A DNA stretch of 64,000 bases from Halobacillus litoralis (GCF_020171725.1 NZ_JAIVAJ010000006.1:248001-312000), one strand, 5' to 3'; numbered from the stretch's first letter, positions 44,533 through 54,057 are shown. A program made the numbers and translations. The notes: a model not told the origin generated them from the sequence alone.

Positions 44533-46464
44533 GTGAACTCAAAATACTTAGATCTACTCGCTCAAAAATATGACAGTCAGGAAAAAGTAGTAACAGAGAT
44601 TATCAACCTCGAAGCGATTCTGAACCTGCCGAAAGGGACCGAACACTTCGTCAGTGATCTTCACGGGGAGTACCAGGCGTTCCAGCACGTACTACGGAAC
44701 GGTTCAGGCCGTGTGAAGGAAAAGATCCGCGACCTTTTCAACGGAAATATTTACGAAAGGGAAATCAATGACTTGGCGGCATTGGTTTATTATCCTGAAG
44801 AAAAATTAAAATTGATCAAAAACAGTTTTGATAACGAAAAGGATCTGCACAGGTGGTACCGCCTTACGATCGAGCGGATGATCAAGCTCGTCTCCTATGC
44901 CTCTTCGAAGTACACGCGTTCCAAGCTTCGCAAGGCGCTGCCAGACCAGTTTGCCTACATTATCGAAGAACTGCTCTACAAAACAGAGGAATCCGCGAAT
45001 AAGGAGCAGTACTATACGAAAATTGTCCAGCAGATTATTTCACTCGGTCAGTCGGATAAGCTGATTACAGGACTCGCCTACAGTACACAGCGGCTTGTTG
45101 TCGACCACCTGCACGTCGTAGGGGACATCTTTGATCGTGGTCCTGAACCGGACAAGATCATGGAAGCACTCATCAACTACCATTCCGTCGATATTCAATG
45201 GGGCAACCACGATGCCCTCTGGATCGGTGCGTTCTCAGGTTCAAAAGTGTGCCTCGCAAACATCATCCGGATTTGCGCCCGTTACGATAACCTCGATATC
45301 ATCGAAGACGTCTACGGCATCAACCTGCGTCCGCTGTTGAATCTTGCCGAGAAGTATTATGAGGACAACCCGGTATTCAGACCGAAAGTCCACTCAGATA
45401 AGAAACCGTCTGATCTTGAAACTTCGCAGATTACAAAGATTCACCAGGCCATTGCCATGATTCAGTTCAAACTGGAGAGCCCGATCATCAAGAGACGTCC
45501 GGACTTCAACATGTCGGAGCGGCTTGTCCTTGAGAAAGTAGACTATGAGAAAGGTGAGGCGACGATTTACGGAAAAACGTACCCACTTGAAAATACGTGC
45601 TTCGCAACCGTAAACCCGGACCAGCCTGATCAACTGCTCGATGAAGAGGAAGAGGTCATCAATAAGCTTCTATTCTCCATTCAGCATTCAGAGAAGCTCG
45701 CTCGACACATGAAATTCCTTGTGAAAAAAGGCAGTCTTTATTTGAAATACAACGGCAACCTCCTGATTCACGGCTGTATACCACTTGATCAGGATGAAAA
45801 TATGGAGAGTATGAAAATCGAAGGGAATACGTACGCAGGCCGCGAATTGCTCGATGTCTTCGAGCACTACCTGCGCTATTCCTTCGCCCATCCGGATCAA
45901 ACGGATGACCTGGCGACAGACATGGTCTGGTATTTGTGGACCGGTGAGTATTCGTCCTTATTCGGAAAAAGGGCGATGACAACCTTCGAGCGTTATTTTA
46001 TTAACGATAAAGCTTCCCACAAAGAAGTGAAGAATCCTTATTATTACCTGCGCGAAAACGAAGAAACGTGCCGCAAGATTCTAGAGGACTTCGGACTGAA
46101 CCCTGATCAGGGACACATCATCAACGGTCACACGCCGGTCAAGGAAATCGAAGGAGAGAACCCGATTAAAGCCAACGGCAAAATGGTCGTCATCGATGGG
46201 GGTTTTTCAAAAGCCTATCAATCGAAAACGGGCATTGCCGGCTACACGCTTCTCTACAATTCGTTCGGCATGCAGCTCGTCGCCCACACTCATTTCAATT
46301 CAAGACAGGATGTCCTGCAGAACGGAACGGACGTCTTATCAGTGAAACGCTTAGTAGACAAAGAGCTTGAGAGAAAGAAAGTACGGGAAACCAACGTCGG
46401 TCAAGAGCTGTTGGAAGAGCTGACCATGCTCAACCAACTGATGGAATACCGCTATATGAAGTAA
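44533..46464 (+). CDS. fbp: Fructose-1,6-bisphosphatase class III
   Basis: Fbp is the gluconeogenic Firmicutes-type Mn-dependent fructose-bisphosphatase. The 643-residue protein has calcineurin-like metal motifs ([13 protein letters not shown] near 35-50, [17 protein letters not shown], then [15 protein letters not shown]) and the late [16 protein letters not shown] and [12 protein letters not shown]. Length matches B. subtilis Fbp (671). The start is GTG 44533, with GAAAGGGG upstream. It is monocistronic with its own terminator. Confidence 0.97.
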   Translation: MNSKYLDLLAQKYDSQEKVVTEIINLEAILNLPKGTEHFVSDLHGEYQAFQHVLRNGSGRVKEKIRDLFNGNIYEREINDLAALVYYPEEKLKLIKNSFDNEKDLHRWYRLTIERMIKLVSYASSKYTRSKLRKALPDQFAYIIEELLYKTEESANKEQYYTKIVQQIISLGQSDKLITGLAYSTQRLVVDHLHVVGDIFDRGPEPDKIMEALINYHSVDIQWGNHDALWIGAFSGSKVCLANIIRICARYDNLDIIEDVYGINLRPLLNLAEKYYEDNPVFRPKVHSDKKPSDLETSQITKIHQAIAMIQFKLESPIIKRRPDFNMSERLVLEKVDYEKGEATIYGKTYPLENTCFATVNPDQPDQLLDEEEEVINKLLFSIQHSEKLARHMKFLVKKGSLYLKYNGNLLIHGCIPLDQDENMESMKIEGNTYAGRELLDVFEHYLRYSFAHPDQTDDLATDMVWYLWTGEYSSLFGKRAMTTFERYFINDKASHKEVKNPYYYLRENEETCRKILEDFGLNPDQGHIINGHTPVKEIEGENPIKANGKMVVIDGGFSKAYQSKTGIAGYTLLYNSFGMQLVAHTHFNSRQDVLQNGTDVLSVKRLVDKELERKKVRETNVGQELLEELTMLNQLMEYRYMK

Positions 46465-46470
46465 CACGGA

Positions 46471-46498
46471 AAAAGCATCCGATCCAGGGTGCTTTTTT
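46471..46498 (+). terminator. Rho-independent terminator of fbp
   Basis: The stem AAAAGCATCC / GGGTGCTTTT (one G-U) is followed by TT. Confidence 0.85.
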
Positions 46499-46511
46499 GC
46501 TGCCGCCTGGA

Positions 46512-46822
46512 TTGGGACAGGTATCTCCACCTTCAGGGTCCGCCAGTCCCAATTATCAAGTATCGGGACAACCTCCTTGGTGAACCAAGCTCTGCTTGTC
46601 TTGATAAATCTTTATTGGGACAGGCAGCCTCTCTCAACAGTTTCAGGTAGTCCCAATAAGCGTTTAATGAGACAGGCATCCCCGCTGAGCAGGCTTTGCT
46701 AGTCCCAATAACATTCTAATGGGACAAGCTCCCTTGCTTAGGAGCAGCTGTCAGTCCCAATCAACCTCGATTGGGACAATGACCCCGATCAAAAGGTTCG
46801 AGATTGTCCCAATTCCTTCCTC
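46512..46822. repeat. Six-unit tandem array of 52-nt inverted-repeat units
   Basis: Units start at 46512, 46563, 46615, 46667, 46719 and 46771; the first is 51 nt and the other five 52 nt. Each begins (A/T)TGGGACA or a close variant and carries AGTCCCAAT (or a variant) about 34 nt later, so each unit can fold as a hairpin closed by TTGGGAC/GTCCCAA. The 25-nt interiors differ between units. No ORF crosses it sensibly. It fills most of the 438-base gap between fbp and the next gene. The remaining 46823-46902 is a normal upstream region. Confidence 0.9.
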
Positions 46823-46902
46823 ATTCTGTAACCTATTAATAGAATTCCCTTGGCTCATGCACTATACTTGAGTCATAGAGATAGACTGGGGAGGGTACTA
46901 GT

Positions 46903-47538
46903 ATGAATGAATCGCAGAACCTGTCAGCCACCGTCTTCTTATCCAAGCTCATCACGCAATATGCCCATTTGCACGAACGAACGGTCGGGCCGAAAGCGGA
47001 GGAGTATATCCGTCAGCTCGGGATTCGGACAGGAGAATGGATCGAGTCCTTTTATGATGAAAAAGGGAATACTTGGACGCCGGATCGGTACGCCCAGGTC
47101 ATTGTCGATTTGAAAAACTCCATCGGCGGTCATTTTCACATTTCAGAGGTTCATGAAGATCATGTCATCGTAAAGGCGACAGCCTGCCCTTTCGGTGAGG
47201 TGGTGAAGGATGCACCGCATTTGTGCATGATGACCTCCAGTGTCTTTGGCGGGATTGCCTCGAGGAGGATGGGGTTCGGACAAGTTTCATTGAGAAAAAG
47301 GATTGCAGTCGGGGATGCAGGCTGCGAGGTCGCGATCTATTTCAGCCCGTCAGAAGAAGAGGGGGTTGTTTACGAGAACCTGCCGATCACGCCGGATAAA
47401 GGGGATCCTTTTGACTGGGAGGAAGAAACGATCGTCGCGTTAAATGAAGAATTGAGGAAGAGTGACAACATGGTGATGGAGTTGATCGATGAACTCGAAC
47501 GCCTTCAAAAAGAAGTGGATGAACTCAAGGGCAAATGA
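46903..47538 (+). CDS. MetOD1-like (methanogen output domain 1) cytosolic protein
   Basis: The 211-residue protein has no TM helix. The block KATACPFGEVVKDAPHLCMM (about 91-110) with two Cys, followed by TSSVFGGIASRRMGFGQVSL and a basic/Gly-rich beta segment, recalls the MetOD1 domain found as output of some archaeal and bacterial signalling proteins. A C-terminal coiled coil (LIDELERLQKEVDELKGK) suggests dimerisation. The domain call is from memory of the motif. The Cys pair could bind metal or sense redox. GGGGAGGG precedes ATG 46903. Confidence 0.65.
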   Translation: MNESQNLSATVFLSKLITQYAHLHERTVGPKAEEYIRQLGIRTGEWIESFYDEKGNTWTPDRYAQVIVDLKNSIGGHFHISEVHEDHVIVKATACPFGEVVKDAPHLCMMTSSVFGGIASRRMGFGQVSLRKRIAVGDAGCEVAIYFSPSEEEGVVYENLPITPDKGDPFDWEEETIVALNEELRKSDNMVMELIDELERLQKEVDELKGK

Positions 47539-47622
47539 CCTAAATCTGCTCAGATAGGCATATAAATCCGCCATCCGGGAATACTAATAGTGTTACACAA
47601 CACATTCCTAGGAGGTATCTTT

Positions 47623-47799
47623 ATGGTCTGGCTCGTGTTGACGGTTCTCTTAACGATGGTCGTATTTTCAATTTACTTTGAACAACATGGAAAAAGAGAT
47701 GCTGAAGCCAGGGTTACCGTTAAAGATCACAAACAGTTGGAACAGGAATTCCGGAATCGCGGAGCAGTTAATGAATCAGTCAAACATGAATATCTATAG
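47623..47799 (+). CDS. 58-residue single-TM protein
   Basis: ATG 47623 follows CTAGGAGG at 7 bases. The open frame from 47590 includes the ribosome site and is not the start. The product has one N-terminal TM helix (VWLVLTVLLTMVVFSIYF), then a charged tail (HGKRDAEARVTVKDHKQLEQ, then FRNRGAVNES). It is not recognised. A terminator follows. Confidence 0.68.
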   Translation: MVWLVLTVLLTMVVFSIYFEQHGKRDAEARVTVKDHKQLEQEFRNRGAVNESVKHEYL

Positions 47800-47814
47800 A
47801 ACATAAACCAAAAG

Positions 47815-47846
47815 CAAAGCCTCTCCTATCAGAGGCTTTGTTTTTG
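47815..47846 (+). terminator. Rho-independent terminator
   Basis: A perfect 10-bp stem, CAAAGCCTCT / AGAGGCTTTG, is followed by TTTTT. Confidence 0.93.
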
Positions 47847-47855
47847 GTTTTGAAA

Positions 47856-48023
47856 AGGTTCTGTATGAAATGAAGTGCTCCGTGGGGTGGAAAATAGCTC
47901 GCTTTCCGCCAAGAACGGGAAAGCCTTCTCGGCTCCGCCTGCGGGGTCTTTCCTCTGTTCCTTTTTTGGCAGGAGTCTCCCCATTTTCCACCCCACTTTG
48001 TGATAGCAAAGTGTACAGAACAT
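47856..48023. repeat. Dispersed palindromic element, copy 2 (168 bp)
   Basis: It has the same plan as the element at 32031-32203: ends AGGTTCTGTA / TACAGAACAT, inner arms GGGGTGGAAAAT / ATTTTCCACCCC, the blocks AGCTCGCTTTCCG, TGCGGGGTCT and GGAGTCTCCCC. Stem positions that differ from copy 1 change on both sides, keeping the pairing. It also starts right after a terminator. The gap 48024-48287 that follows shows no gene I can support. Confidence 0.85.
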
Positions 48024-48287
48024 CACGACAATCAGATTCTGCAACTGCTTCTCTCCCTTTCCCTAGAGCACATAACTTGTTTTACAGATTGCCAAATTCG
48101 GTAGAACGTTTTCTCCACATTCGTGAGTTCCTACCTTACATAACAGCACATCATGATATATTTTATGAACTGAGAATCTTTACATCGAGAGATTTCATTT
48201 CAGGATATTGGCGTTCATATCCCTCCACCACAATGCATATCATCGGTGTAGGCTCCAATCTGGGACATGTGAATAAGTTGAAAATGC

Positions 48288-48337
48288 TGAAAATGATTCT
48301 CAAATTCATTGACAGACAACGGTCAAGCCCATAAACT
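48288..48337 (+). promoter_or_regulatory. Fur box and SigA promoter of the iron ABC ATPase gene
   Basis: TGAAAATGATTCTCA (48288-48302) fits the 7-1-7 Fur consensus TGAnAATnATTnTCA. Just downstream lie TTGACA (48309-48314), 17 bases, and TAAACT (48332-48337). Fur bound here would block the -35 region, giving iron repression. Confidence 0.82.
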
Positions 48338-48409
48338 TATAAGTATGGATAGAATTCGAACGTATTTGACATAAAGTATTGAGCTGGACACTAAAGGAGA
48401 GGTCAATGA

Positions 48410-49249
48410 ATGGATACATCATTGTTAGCAAATGACCTGACACTAGGCTATGGCGATTCGATCATTATTGATTCATTAAATATAACGATTCCTAAAGGAA
48501 AGGTCACTGTACTGATTGGTGGAAACGGCTGCGGGAAATCCACGCTGCTGCGTTCGATGGCCCGTTTACTGAAACCGAAATCAGGAGAAGTGGTACTCGA
48601 CAGTAAAGACATCTCGAAGATGAAGACGAAGGACGTTGCGAAGAAAATGGCGATCCTTCCCCAAAGCCCGACCACTCCTGAAGGTCTGACTGTGCATCAA
48701 TTAGTGAAGCAGGGGCGTTACCCTTATCAAGGATTGACGAAGCGTTGGTCCAGTGACGACGAGGCAGCCGTTGAAAAAGCGCTGCATGATACAAACTTAG
48801 TAGAACTGAAAGATCGTACGGTCGACTCTTTATCTGGTGGTCAAAGGCAGCGCGCCTGGATTGCCATGACGCTGGCACAGGATACAGATACCGTGCTGTT
48901 GGATGAACCGACGACGTATTTGGATATGACGCACCAAATTGAAATTCTCGATCTGCTTTTCGATCTTAACCAAGACCACGGCAGAACGATCGTCATGGTC
49001 CTTCACGATATCAACTTGGCATGTCGCTACGCGGATCACTTGATTGCCGTGAAAGATAAGACCGTTTTCGATCAAGGGAAGCCGGAACAGGTGATTACGT
49101 GCGATCTTATGCAGCACGTATTCGATATGACGTGTGATGTACGGGAAGATCCGTTGTTCGGTACACCGATGTGTATCCCTCACGGTAAAGGACGCTGCTT
49201 AATCAAGCAGGCACAAGCAGAAGCTCAAGCACAGGCACAATCTATATAA
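48410..49249 (+). CDS. Iron-siderophore ABC transporter ATPase (FecE/YusV type)
   Basis: The 279-residue ATPase energises Fe-siderophore import. It has Walker A GGNGCGKSTLLRSM, Q-loop AILPQSPTTPEG, signature LSGGQRQRAWIAM, Walker B TVLLDEPTTYLD and the H-loop VLHDINLACRYAD, all of FepC/FhuC type. No permease or binding-protein gene is adjacent, so like B. subtilis YusV it probably serves several uptake systems. The C-terminus ends in a short Gln/Ala repeat (QAQAEAQAQAQSI), possibly a low-complexity tail. AAAGGAGAGG precedes the ATG, and a Fur box precedes the promoter. Confidence 0.92.
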   Translation: MDTSLLANDLTLGYGDSIIIDSLNITIPKGKVTVLIGGNGCGKSTLLRSMARLLKPKSGEVVLDSKDISKMKTKDVAKKMAILPQSPTTPEGLTVHQLVKQGRYPYQGLTKRWSSDDEAAVEKALHDTNLVELKDRTVDSLSGGQRQRAWIAMTLAQDTDTVLLDEPTTYLDMTHQIEILDLLFDLNQDHGRTIVMVLHDINLACRYADHLIAVKDKTVFDQGKPEQVITCDLMQHVFDMTCDVREDPLFGTPMCIPHGKGRCLIKQAQAEAQAQAQSI

Positions 49250-49257
49250 CTTACAGA

Positions 49258-49294
49258 AGAGCAATGCGGGAATGTCTCGCGTTGCTCTTTTTTA
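49258..49294 (+). terminator. Rho-independent terminator of the ABC ATPase gene
   Basis: The stem AGAGCAATGCG / CGCGTTGCTCT (one G-U) is followed by T5. Confidence 0.9.
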
Positions 49295-49510
49295 AATTCT
49301 TAAAACCTTGAGTCGAAGGTCATGCGAAAACGGAAGAGTTTTCAAAGGATGTAAAGGTCTTGTCTAGTTGGAAACAATCAAGCCGGTGAAGTTCGAGGGA
49401 AATCTCGAATCTAAAGGAATCTATGGTGTAGAATAAAAGCATGAAATGTTATCATGAAACTGTTGTATACACATTTGTAAACGACTCAGAATAAATGAGG
49501 GGTTAAGACT

Positions 49511-51574
49511 ATGAATCAAGTGCGAGATCTTTTTGAGAAGGGCCATATGGCTTCTAGTGAGTATATGCTTCCTTTGATGCATATGCTGATGGATGGAATT
49601 TCGGACTATATTTTTCTTATGGAAGTTACAGCTCCAAGGCGCTTTAAGTATGTACTTGTCAATCAGTCAGCCAAGGTTCGTCACATGATGCCGGGTGTTC
49701 AATGGGAAGGTCGCTTCATTGAAGACCTCGTATCAGAAGACGAAGCTGAGTCTTTGATCAATCGGTATCAATGGGTGTTGGAAAATAAAGTACCGTTCAC
49801 GTATGAGGATCAAATGGATTTGGACGGGACGGCCTTCTGTGGCCACACGTCATTGACACCGCTTGAGAGCGAAGACGGAGAAGTGAAGTACATTCTGGCG
49901 ATTACTCGTGATATTACGGAAACGGTACAAAAAGAGCGGGAATTTAACCGAATTAATGCGATCTACCGTTCTTTAATGGAAAATACCGCCGATGCGATTC
50001 TCATCTTCAATCGGGAACATCAACTTGTCGAAATGAACGAGGCCGTGAAACAACTTTATGGCTTTACGAAACAGGAATTCCAAAACGGTGATTTTCCTTT
50101 TGTACCTGAGGATCGAAAAGAAGAAGTTTATGAACTGATCAGGCGTGCGCTTGATGGGGAGGAGATATCAGGCTTTCAAACGGAAAGAGTAAGAAAAGGC
50201 GGGGACAAGATCGACGTATCGATGACGGTGTCACCTATTCAGAATGATGAAGGGGCCATCATAGGCGTAAGCTCCATTGTCCGCGATATCTCATCTGTGA
50301 AAAAGAATGAGCGGAAGCTTGCTGCAAGCCGCTCCCGCTATCAGTCGCTGTTTGAACACAACCCGCATCCGATCCTTACGCTTCGCTTAGATGGGAGCGT
50401 TCACAAAGCAAACCCGGCAAGTCTTGAGATGATGAACACATCGTTTGATGAGCTGTCAGGATCGAACTTGCTGGAATGGCTTCCAGAGGAAAAAGCGGCT
50501 TGGGTCAGGAAGCACGTACTCGCTCATGATGTGCATGAAGATGTCCACATTCAGACAACCGTGCACGTAGGCGGCGATCAGCGCACAGCGATGCTTTATC
50601 TTGTGCCGATTATGTACAAGGAGAAGCGGGTTGGCCTCTATGCGATCCTCGACGATATTACGGAGAAGGAACGAGCGGTTGATGCGCTGCGCCAGAGTGA
50701 GGCGAAGTTCCGTTTAATAGCAGACAACTCCAATGATCTGATTTCGGTCTTTACGCCGTTTGGAGGGTTGTTGTATGCTTCCCCATCGATTGTCGATTTC
50801 TTTGGATTTGATCCTGCTGAGCTTGCTGAAGCAGAGCTTCAGCATACCCTAGGAAACAAAGACCTTGTGAAAGTCGTAAAAGCTTTTGAAGAATGTTACC
50901 GAACCGGTGTATCGTTTACGATCGCTCTCAGTCTAATGGGACGCTCTGGTCAGCCGGTCTGGTTCGAATGTAAAGGCACACCTGTGGAGTCAGATGAGGG
51001 CCGTGTGAACCGGATCGTCATCGTAGCCCGTGATATATCGGAACAAAAGAAATACGAGGACAAACTGAAGCGGATCGCCTTTTACGATTATTTGACCGGG
51101 CTGCCGAACCGCAGACTCTTCGAAGACCGTCTGGAACAGGCGATGCTCGAAGCCGATCGCAGAGAAAAAATGTTCGCGCTGCTCTATTTGGATGGCGATG
51201 GCTTTAAACGCATTAACGATCAATTCGGGCACGACATGGGCGACGACTTCCTGAAGTTGGTTGGAGATCGAATGAAGGAATGTCTCCGTGACAGTGATTC
51301 GATCGGACGTATTGGCGGCGATGAATTTGCGATTCTGCTTAAGGATGTCGAGACTTCCGACCAGGTACGTGAAATCGCCCAGCGGATTCTCGACGAGCTC
51401 CGTGCACCTTATGAGCTGAACGGCATGGATGTCGTTTCATCCTTCTCCATCGGGATTTCCTTCTATCCCGATAACGGGACAGCGCTCGACGATCTCTTCC
51501 GGAATGCCGATCAAGCTTTATATGCAGGAAAACGAAGAGGGAAAGATCAAATTTGGTTATATGAAGATCTCTAG
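49511..51574 (+). CDS. Multi-PAS diguanylate cyclase
   Basis: The 687-residue cytosolic protein likely makes cyclic di-GMP. Four PAS domains are seen at about 20-140, 145-265, 270-395 and 397-520, each ending with a PAC-like block (ITRDITETVQKERE, SIVRDISSVKKNERK, YAILDDITEKERAV, VIVARDISEQKKYED). The GGDEF domain (about 525-687) has YDYLTGLPNRRLFEDRL, the active-site GGDEF near 602-606, and an inhibitory I-site RxxD (RDSD) five residues before it. No EAL domain is present. There is no TM helix, so it senses an internal signal. No clear promoter was found in the 49295-49510 gap. Confidence 0.93.
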   Translation: MNQVRDLFEKGHMASSEYMLPLMHMLMDGISDYIFLMEVTAPRRFKYVLVNQSAKVRHMMPGVQWEGRFIEDLVSEDEAESLINRYQWVLENKVPFTYEDQMDLDGTAFCGHTSLTPLESEDGEVKYILAITRDITETVQKEREFNRINAIYRSLMENTADAILIFNREHQLVEMNEAVKQLYGFTKQEFQNGDFPFVPEDRKEEVYELIRRALDGEEISGFQTERVRKGGDKIDVSMTVSPIQNDEGAIIGVSSIVRDISSVKKNERKLAASRSRYQSLFEHNPHPILTLRLDGSVHKANPASLEMMNTSFDELSGSNLLEWLPEEKAAWVRKHVLAHDVHEDVHIQTTVHVGGDQRTAMLYLVPIMYKEKRVGLYAILDDITEKERAVDALRQSEAKFRLIADNSNDLISVFTPFGGLLYASPSIVDFFGFDPAELAEAELQHTLGNKDLVKVVKAFEECYRTGVSFTIALSLMGRSGQPVWFECKGTPVESDEGRVNRIVIVARDISEQKKYEDKLKRIAFYDYLTGLPNRRLFEDRLEQAMLEADRREKMFALLYLDGDGFKRINDQFGHDMGDDFLKLVGDRMKECLRDSDSIGRIGGDEFAILLKDVETSDQVREIAQRILDELRAPYELNGMDVVSSFSIGISFYPDNGTALDDLFRNADQALYAGKRRGKDQIWLYEDL

Positions 51575-51579
51575 TAATG

Positions 51580-51617
51580 AGAGGGGTGGGAAACAAGGGT
51601 TTTCCACCCCTCTTTAT
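51580..51617 (+). terminator. Terminator between the convergent GGDEF and HAD genes
   Basis: The stem AGAGGGGTGG / CCACCCCTCT with GGGAAA/TTTTCC extension is followed by TTTAT. The T run favours the plus strand. Confidence 0.8.
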
Positions 51618-51621
51618 GGTT

Positions 51622-52272
51622 TCATTCAGGAATTTCGTTCAAGTCCTGGATGATGTACGTAGGTTCGATACCGAGCTCGGGCCACTTCTGATCGTTTCGG
51701 TTCACCCATGCGGTGTGAAAGCCGTAGGATGCGGCACCTGTTATATCCCAGGGGTTACTGGAGAAAAAGAGAATCTCCTCTTTTTCAAAACCGAGATTAT
51801 CTTGAGCGAATTGATAAGCGTCAGGGTGGGGCTTGTACACCTTCGGCTCATCGGCGCTTAGTAATCCGAACTGGTCCGTCAGGCCGTTGTGCTGCAACAG
51901 AGGCTCCAGCATGCTTTTTGTCCCGTTCGAGAAAATCGTGAACGTGTGGTTCGGATATCGTTCATGAAGACTGTTCACTTCTTCATAAGGTGACAGCTTT
52001 TCATACTGCTTCATCAAGTCCTTCACTGTATTCTCGTGGATGTCAGCTCCGCTGAAATGGAGAGCATCTCTCAGCGCCCATTCCGTGATTTCGCTGAAGG
52101 GGCGGTACCCGTTTGCGAGCTGACGGACGAGAAAGTAGTGAATCTGCCTTTGGCGCCATTCCTGGCTGATACGGCTCCCTTTGTCAGGATAGTGTTCATG
52201 TATTTTTTCCATGACGGAATGTACATCAAATAAGGTTCCGTAAGCATCAAAAACGTAAGCGTGATAGGCCAT
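51622..52272 (-). CDS. Haloacid dehalogenase, type II family
   Basis: The 216-residue HAD-superfamily hydrolase is of the L-2-haloacid dehalogenase type. The nucleophile is D9 in YVFDAYGTLFD. Further motifs are TIFSNGTKSMLEPLL (motif II Ser, with Asn), KVYKPHPDAYQFA (motif III Lys) and FFSSNPWDITGAASYGFHTAWVNR (motif IV with SSNxWD). The SSNPWDI motif is the hallmark of haloacid dehalogenases and separates them from phosphoglycolate phosphatases. The physiological substrate is unknown. AAAGGTGGG precedes the ATG on the minus strand. Confidence 0.9.
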   Translation of the reverse strand: MAYHAYVFDAYGTLFDVHSVMEKIHEHYPDKGSRISQEWRQRQIHYFLVRQLANGYRPFSEITEWALRDALHFSGADIHENTVKDLMKQYEKLSPYEEVNSLHERYPNHTFTIFSNGTKSMLEPLLQHNGLTDQFGLLSADEPKVYKPHPDAYQFAQDNLGFEKEEILFFSSNPWDITGAASYGFHTAWVNRNDQKWPELGIEPTYIIQDLNEIPE

Positions 52273-52350
52273 TGTATTCCCACCTTTCTAAAGAATAGGT
52301 TTCCCTTCTGTGAAACGTGATAAACTGATAGGAAAGAAAGGGGGGAGGGC

Positions 52351-52917
52351 ATGAATACTCTGCACCATGGGTATTGGACGTTCTTCGCTGCGAGAAAAAA
52401 GAATTTCCTAGGTTGGTTCATCTTTGGGAGTGTGCTGCCGGATCTGATCTATTATGTGATGTTCATTTACCTAGCCATTGAACGGAATGCCTTGCAAGTG
52501 CTGGGGGACCCCGATCCTTTGCGGTCTTTATTCTTCTTATCTCATGATCTATTTGACTATCAGGTTGTTATTATCCTTAGACAGGTGGGGCACTCGTTGT
52601 TCGTGTGGGGCGTCTTTATGGCTCTTGTCCTCCTCCTGAAGGGAAGGGCTCTGTCGAAATGGACAGCTCTTGCTTACGGGTGGCTTGGCCATGTTGTCAT
52701 CGATATTCTCACGCACGCAGAGGATGCGGTGCCGCTTTTTTATCCGATCAGCGCCTTCACGTTTCACAGTCCGATTTCCTATTGGGACGATGATCATTAT
52801 GCCGGGCTGTTTAACCTAGTGAACCGGACACTGATCTTGCTGTCTCTCCTTTACCTTTTTTCCAAATGGTGCTATAAAAGGTGGAAGCAGAGGGGTTCGT
52901 TCACAAAAAGTTCATGA
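52351..52917 (+). CDS. YdjM-like membrane metal-dependent hydrolase family protein
   Basis: The 188-residue membrane protein has four or five hydrophobic helices (FIFGSVLPDLIYYVMFIYL, LFVWGVFMALVLLL, and NLVNRTLILLSLLYLF), a near N-terminal His (LHHGYW), the DLIYY acidic motif, and GHVVIDILTHAED, a His/Asp pattern of the YdjM/DUF457-type putative membrane hydrolases. GGGGGGAGGG precedes the ATG. The substrate is unknown. It is divergent from the HAD gene and shares its promoter region. Confidence 0.75.
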   Translation: MNTLHHGYWTFFAARKKNFLGWFIFGSVLPDLIYYVMFIYLAIERNALQVLGDPDPLRSLFFLSHDLFDYQVVIILRQVGHSLFVWGVFMALVLLLKGRALSKWTALAYGWLGHVVIDILTHAEDAVPLFYPISAFTFHSPISYWDDDHYAGLFNLVNRTLILLSLLYLFSKWCYKRWKQRGSFTKSS

Positions 52918-53019
52918 CAAGCCAGTCCTTCCCCGTTCTCTATCCTTTGTATTTCATGATATGATTTACTGAGGAATGCTAATGCTTTTTTGATTTTTAT
53001 ATAGAGGAAGGGTAAGGCA

Positions 53020-53904
53020 ATGAAGAAATTCTCTATTCTTACAACGTTTGTGACGTTCCTTGCTCTCATACTCGGAAATCTTGTCGTAGCGACAGATTCC
53101 GGAGATGCATGTGGAACATCCTGGCCATTTTGTAATGGTCAAGTCATACCAGACTTTACAGATTATCATGTAATCATAGAATATTCACACCGGCTTATGG
53201 TCCCGTTATTGGTTGTCCTGACAGGGGTCAATGCGCTTGGGGCTTTATATAAACATCGAAAGCGCCGACCGGTTTTTATTCTCGCAATTTTGAGTTTGGC
53301 TGTTCTCGTTCTTCAATCTTTAGTTGGAGGATTCAATGTCCTGCTTGGAACACCACCAGGGTTCACGACGCTTGATGTGACGTTCAGTCAGATTCTATTG
53401 ATCATTCTCGTGCTGCTGAGCTTCAGTCTACATGAGAAAAATATCGCGTTACCGCGAACGAGCCGGGATTCCCTGGCGATGAGCTATAAAGCGTTTGTCA
53501 TCGGGTATATTGTTTATTTTGCCCAGGTCATTCTCGGGGCGTTCTTCAAACATAGTGCCGCGAGTAACGTGATGATGAACATTCCGGCAATGGAATACCT
53601 CGTGACGAGTGAAAACATCGCCAAAGCGATCTACTCTCTGCACTGGGTGGCTACGTTTGTGATCTTAGTCGCAGCGATTTGGTTTGTCATTTATGCGACG
53701 CGATTCAAGTATCACGTTACGCTATCCTGGCTCTATTTGATCTCGCTGTTGTTAAATGCTGTCGTTGGGTTTGTGATTGTTGCTACAGGGAATGTGGTCG
53801 AAGCTTCGTCCATCCACATGCTTCTATCAACGGTTACGATGACAATCGGTGCCAGCATTCTTGGCGGATACTGGTTCAGGTTTCAGAAAAAGCCTGAAGC
53901 GTAA
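53020..53904 (+). CDS. ctaA: Heme A synthase CtaA
   Basis: CtaA oxidises the haem O methyl group to make haem A for aa3-type cytochrome oxidase. The 294-residue protein has eight TM helices in two four-helix halves. The first outer loop has the Cys pair in DACGTSWPFCNG (C31-C38), and the first half has E54/H57 in IIEYSHRLM. The later His ligands lie in FKHSAAS, LHWVATF and SSIHMLLS. It lies alone here, without ctaB or other oxidase genes. It is preceded by AGAGGAAGGG and followed by a terminator. Confidence 0.95.
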   Translation: MKKFSILTTFVTFLALILGNLVVATDSGDACGTSWPFCNGQVIPDFTDYHVIIEYSHRLMVPLLVVLTGVNALGALYKHRKRRPVFILAILSLAVLVLQSLVGGFNVLLGTPPGFTTLDVTFSQILLIILVLLSFSLHEKNIALPRTSRDSLAMSYKAFVIGYIVYFAQVILGAFFKHSAASNVMMNIPAMEYLVTSENIAKAIYSLHWVATFVILVAAIWFVIYATRFKYHVTLSWLYLISLLLNAVVGFVIVATGNVVEASSIHMLLSTVTMTIGASILGGYWFRFQKKPEA

Positions 53905-53906
53905 TC

Positions 53907-53950
53907 AAAAAGCAGACTGGACTCCTAGCGATTCCAGTCTGCTTTTTTTG
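53907..53950 (+). terminator. Rho-independent terminator of ctaA
   Basis: A perfect stem, AAAAAGCAGACTGG / CCAGTCTGCTTTTT, is followed by T. Confidence 0.94.
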
Positions 53951-54057
53951 ATGCGAAAAACCCGTCCTGATGATGCTTCTCACTACTATTTCGAGAGTGG
54001 AAGTGGAGTGAAATGCACATGAAGGAATGCTTCTAGACCTTTTTGGAGCATATAAAC

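Noticed and set aside
46512..46822. CRISPR array
   Set aside because: Repeats are palindromic halves that vary from unit to unit, the unique parts resemble each other in base pattern, and no cas gene is nearby.
47870..48334. 154-residue plus-strand ORF
   Set aside because: It runs through the dispersed palindromic element, lacks a ribosome site and has an Arg/Ser/Pro-rich composition typical of non-coding DNA.
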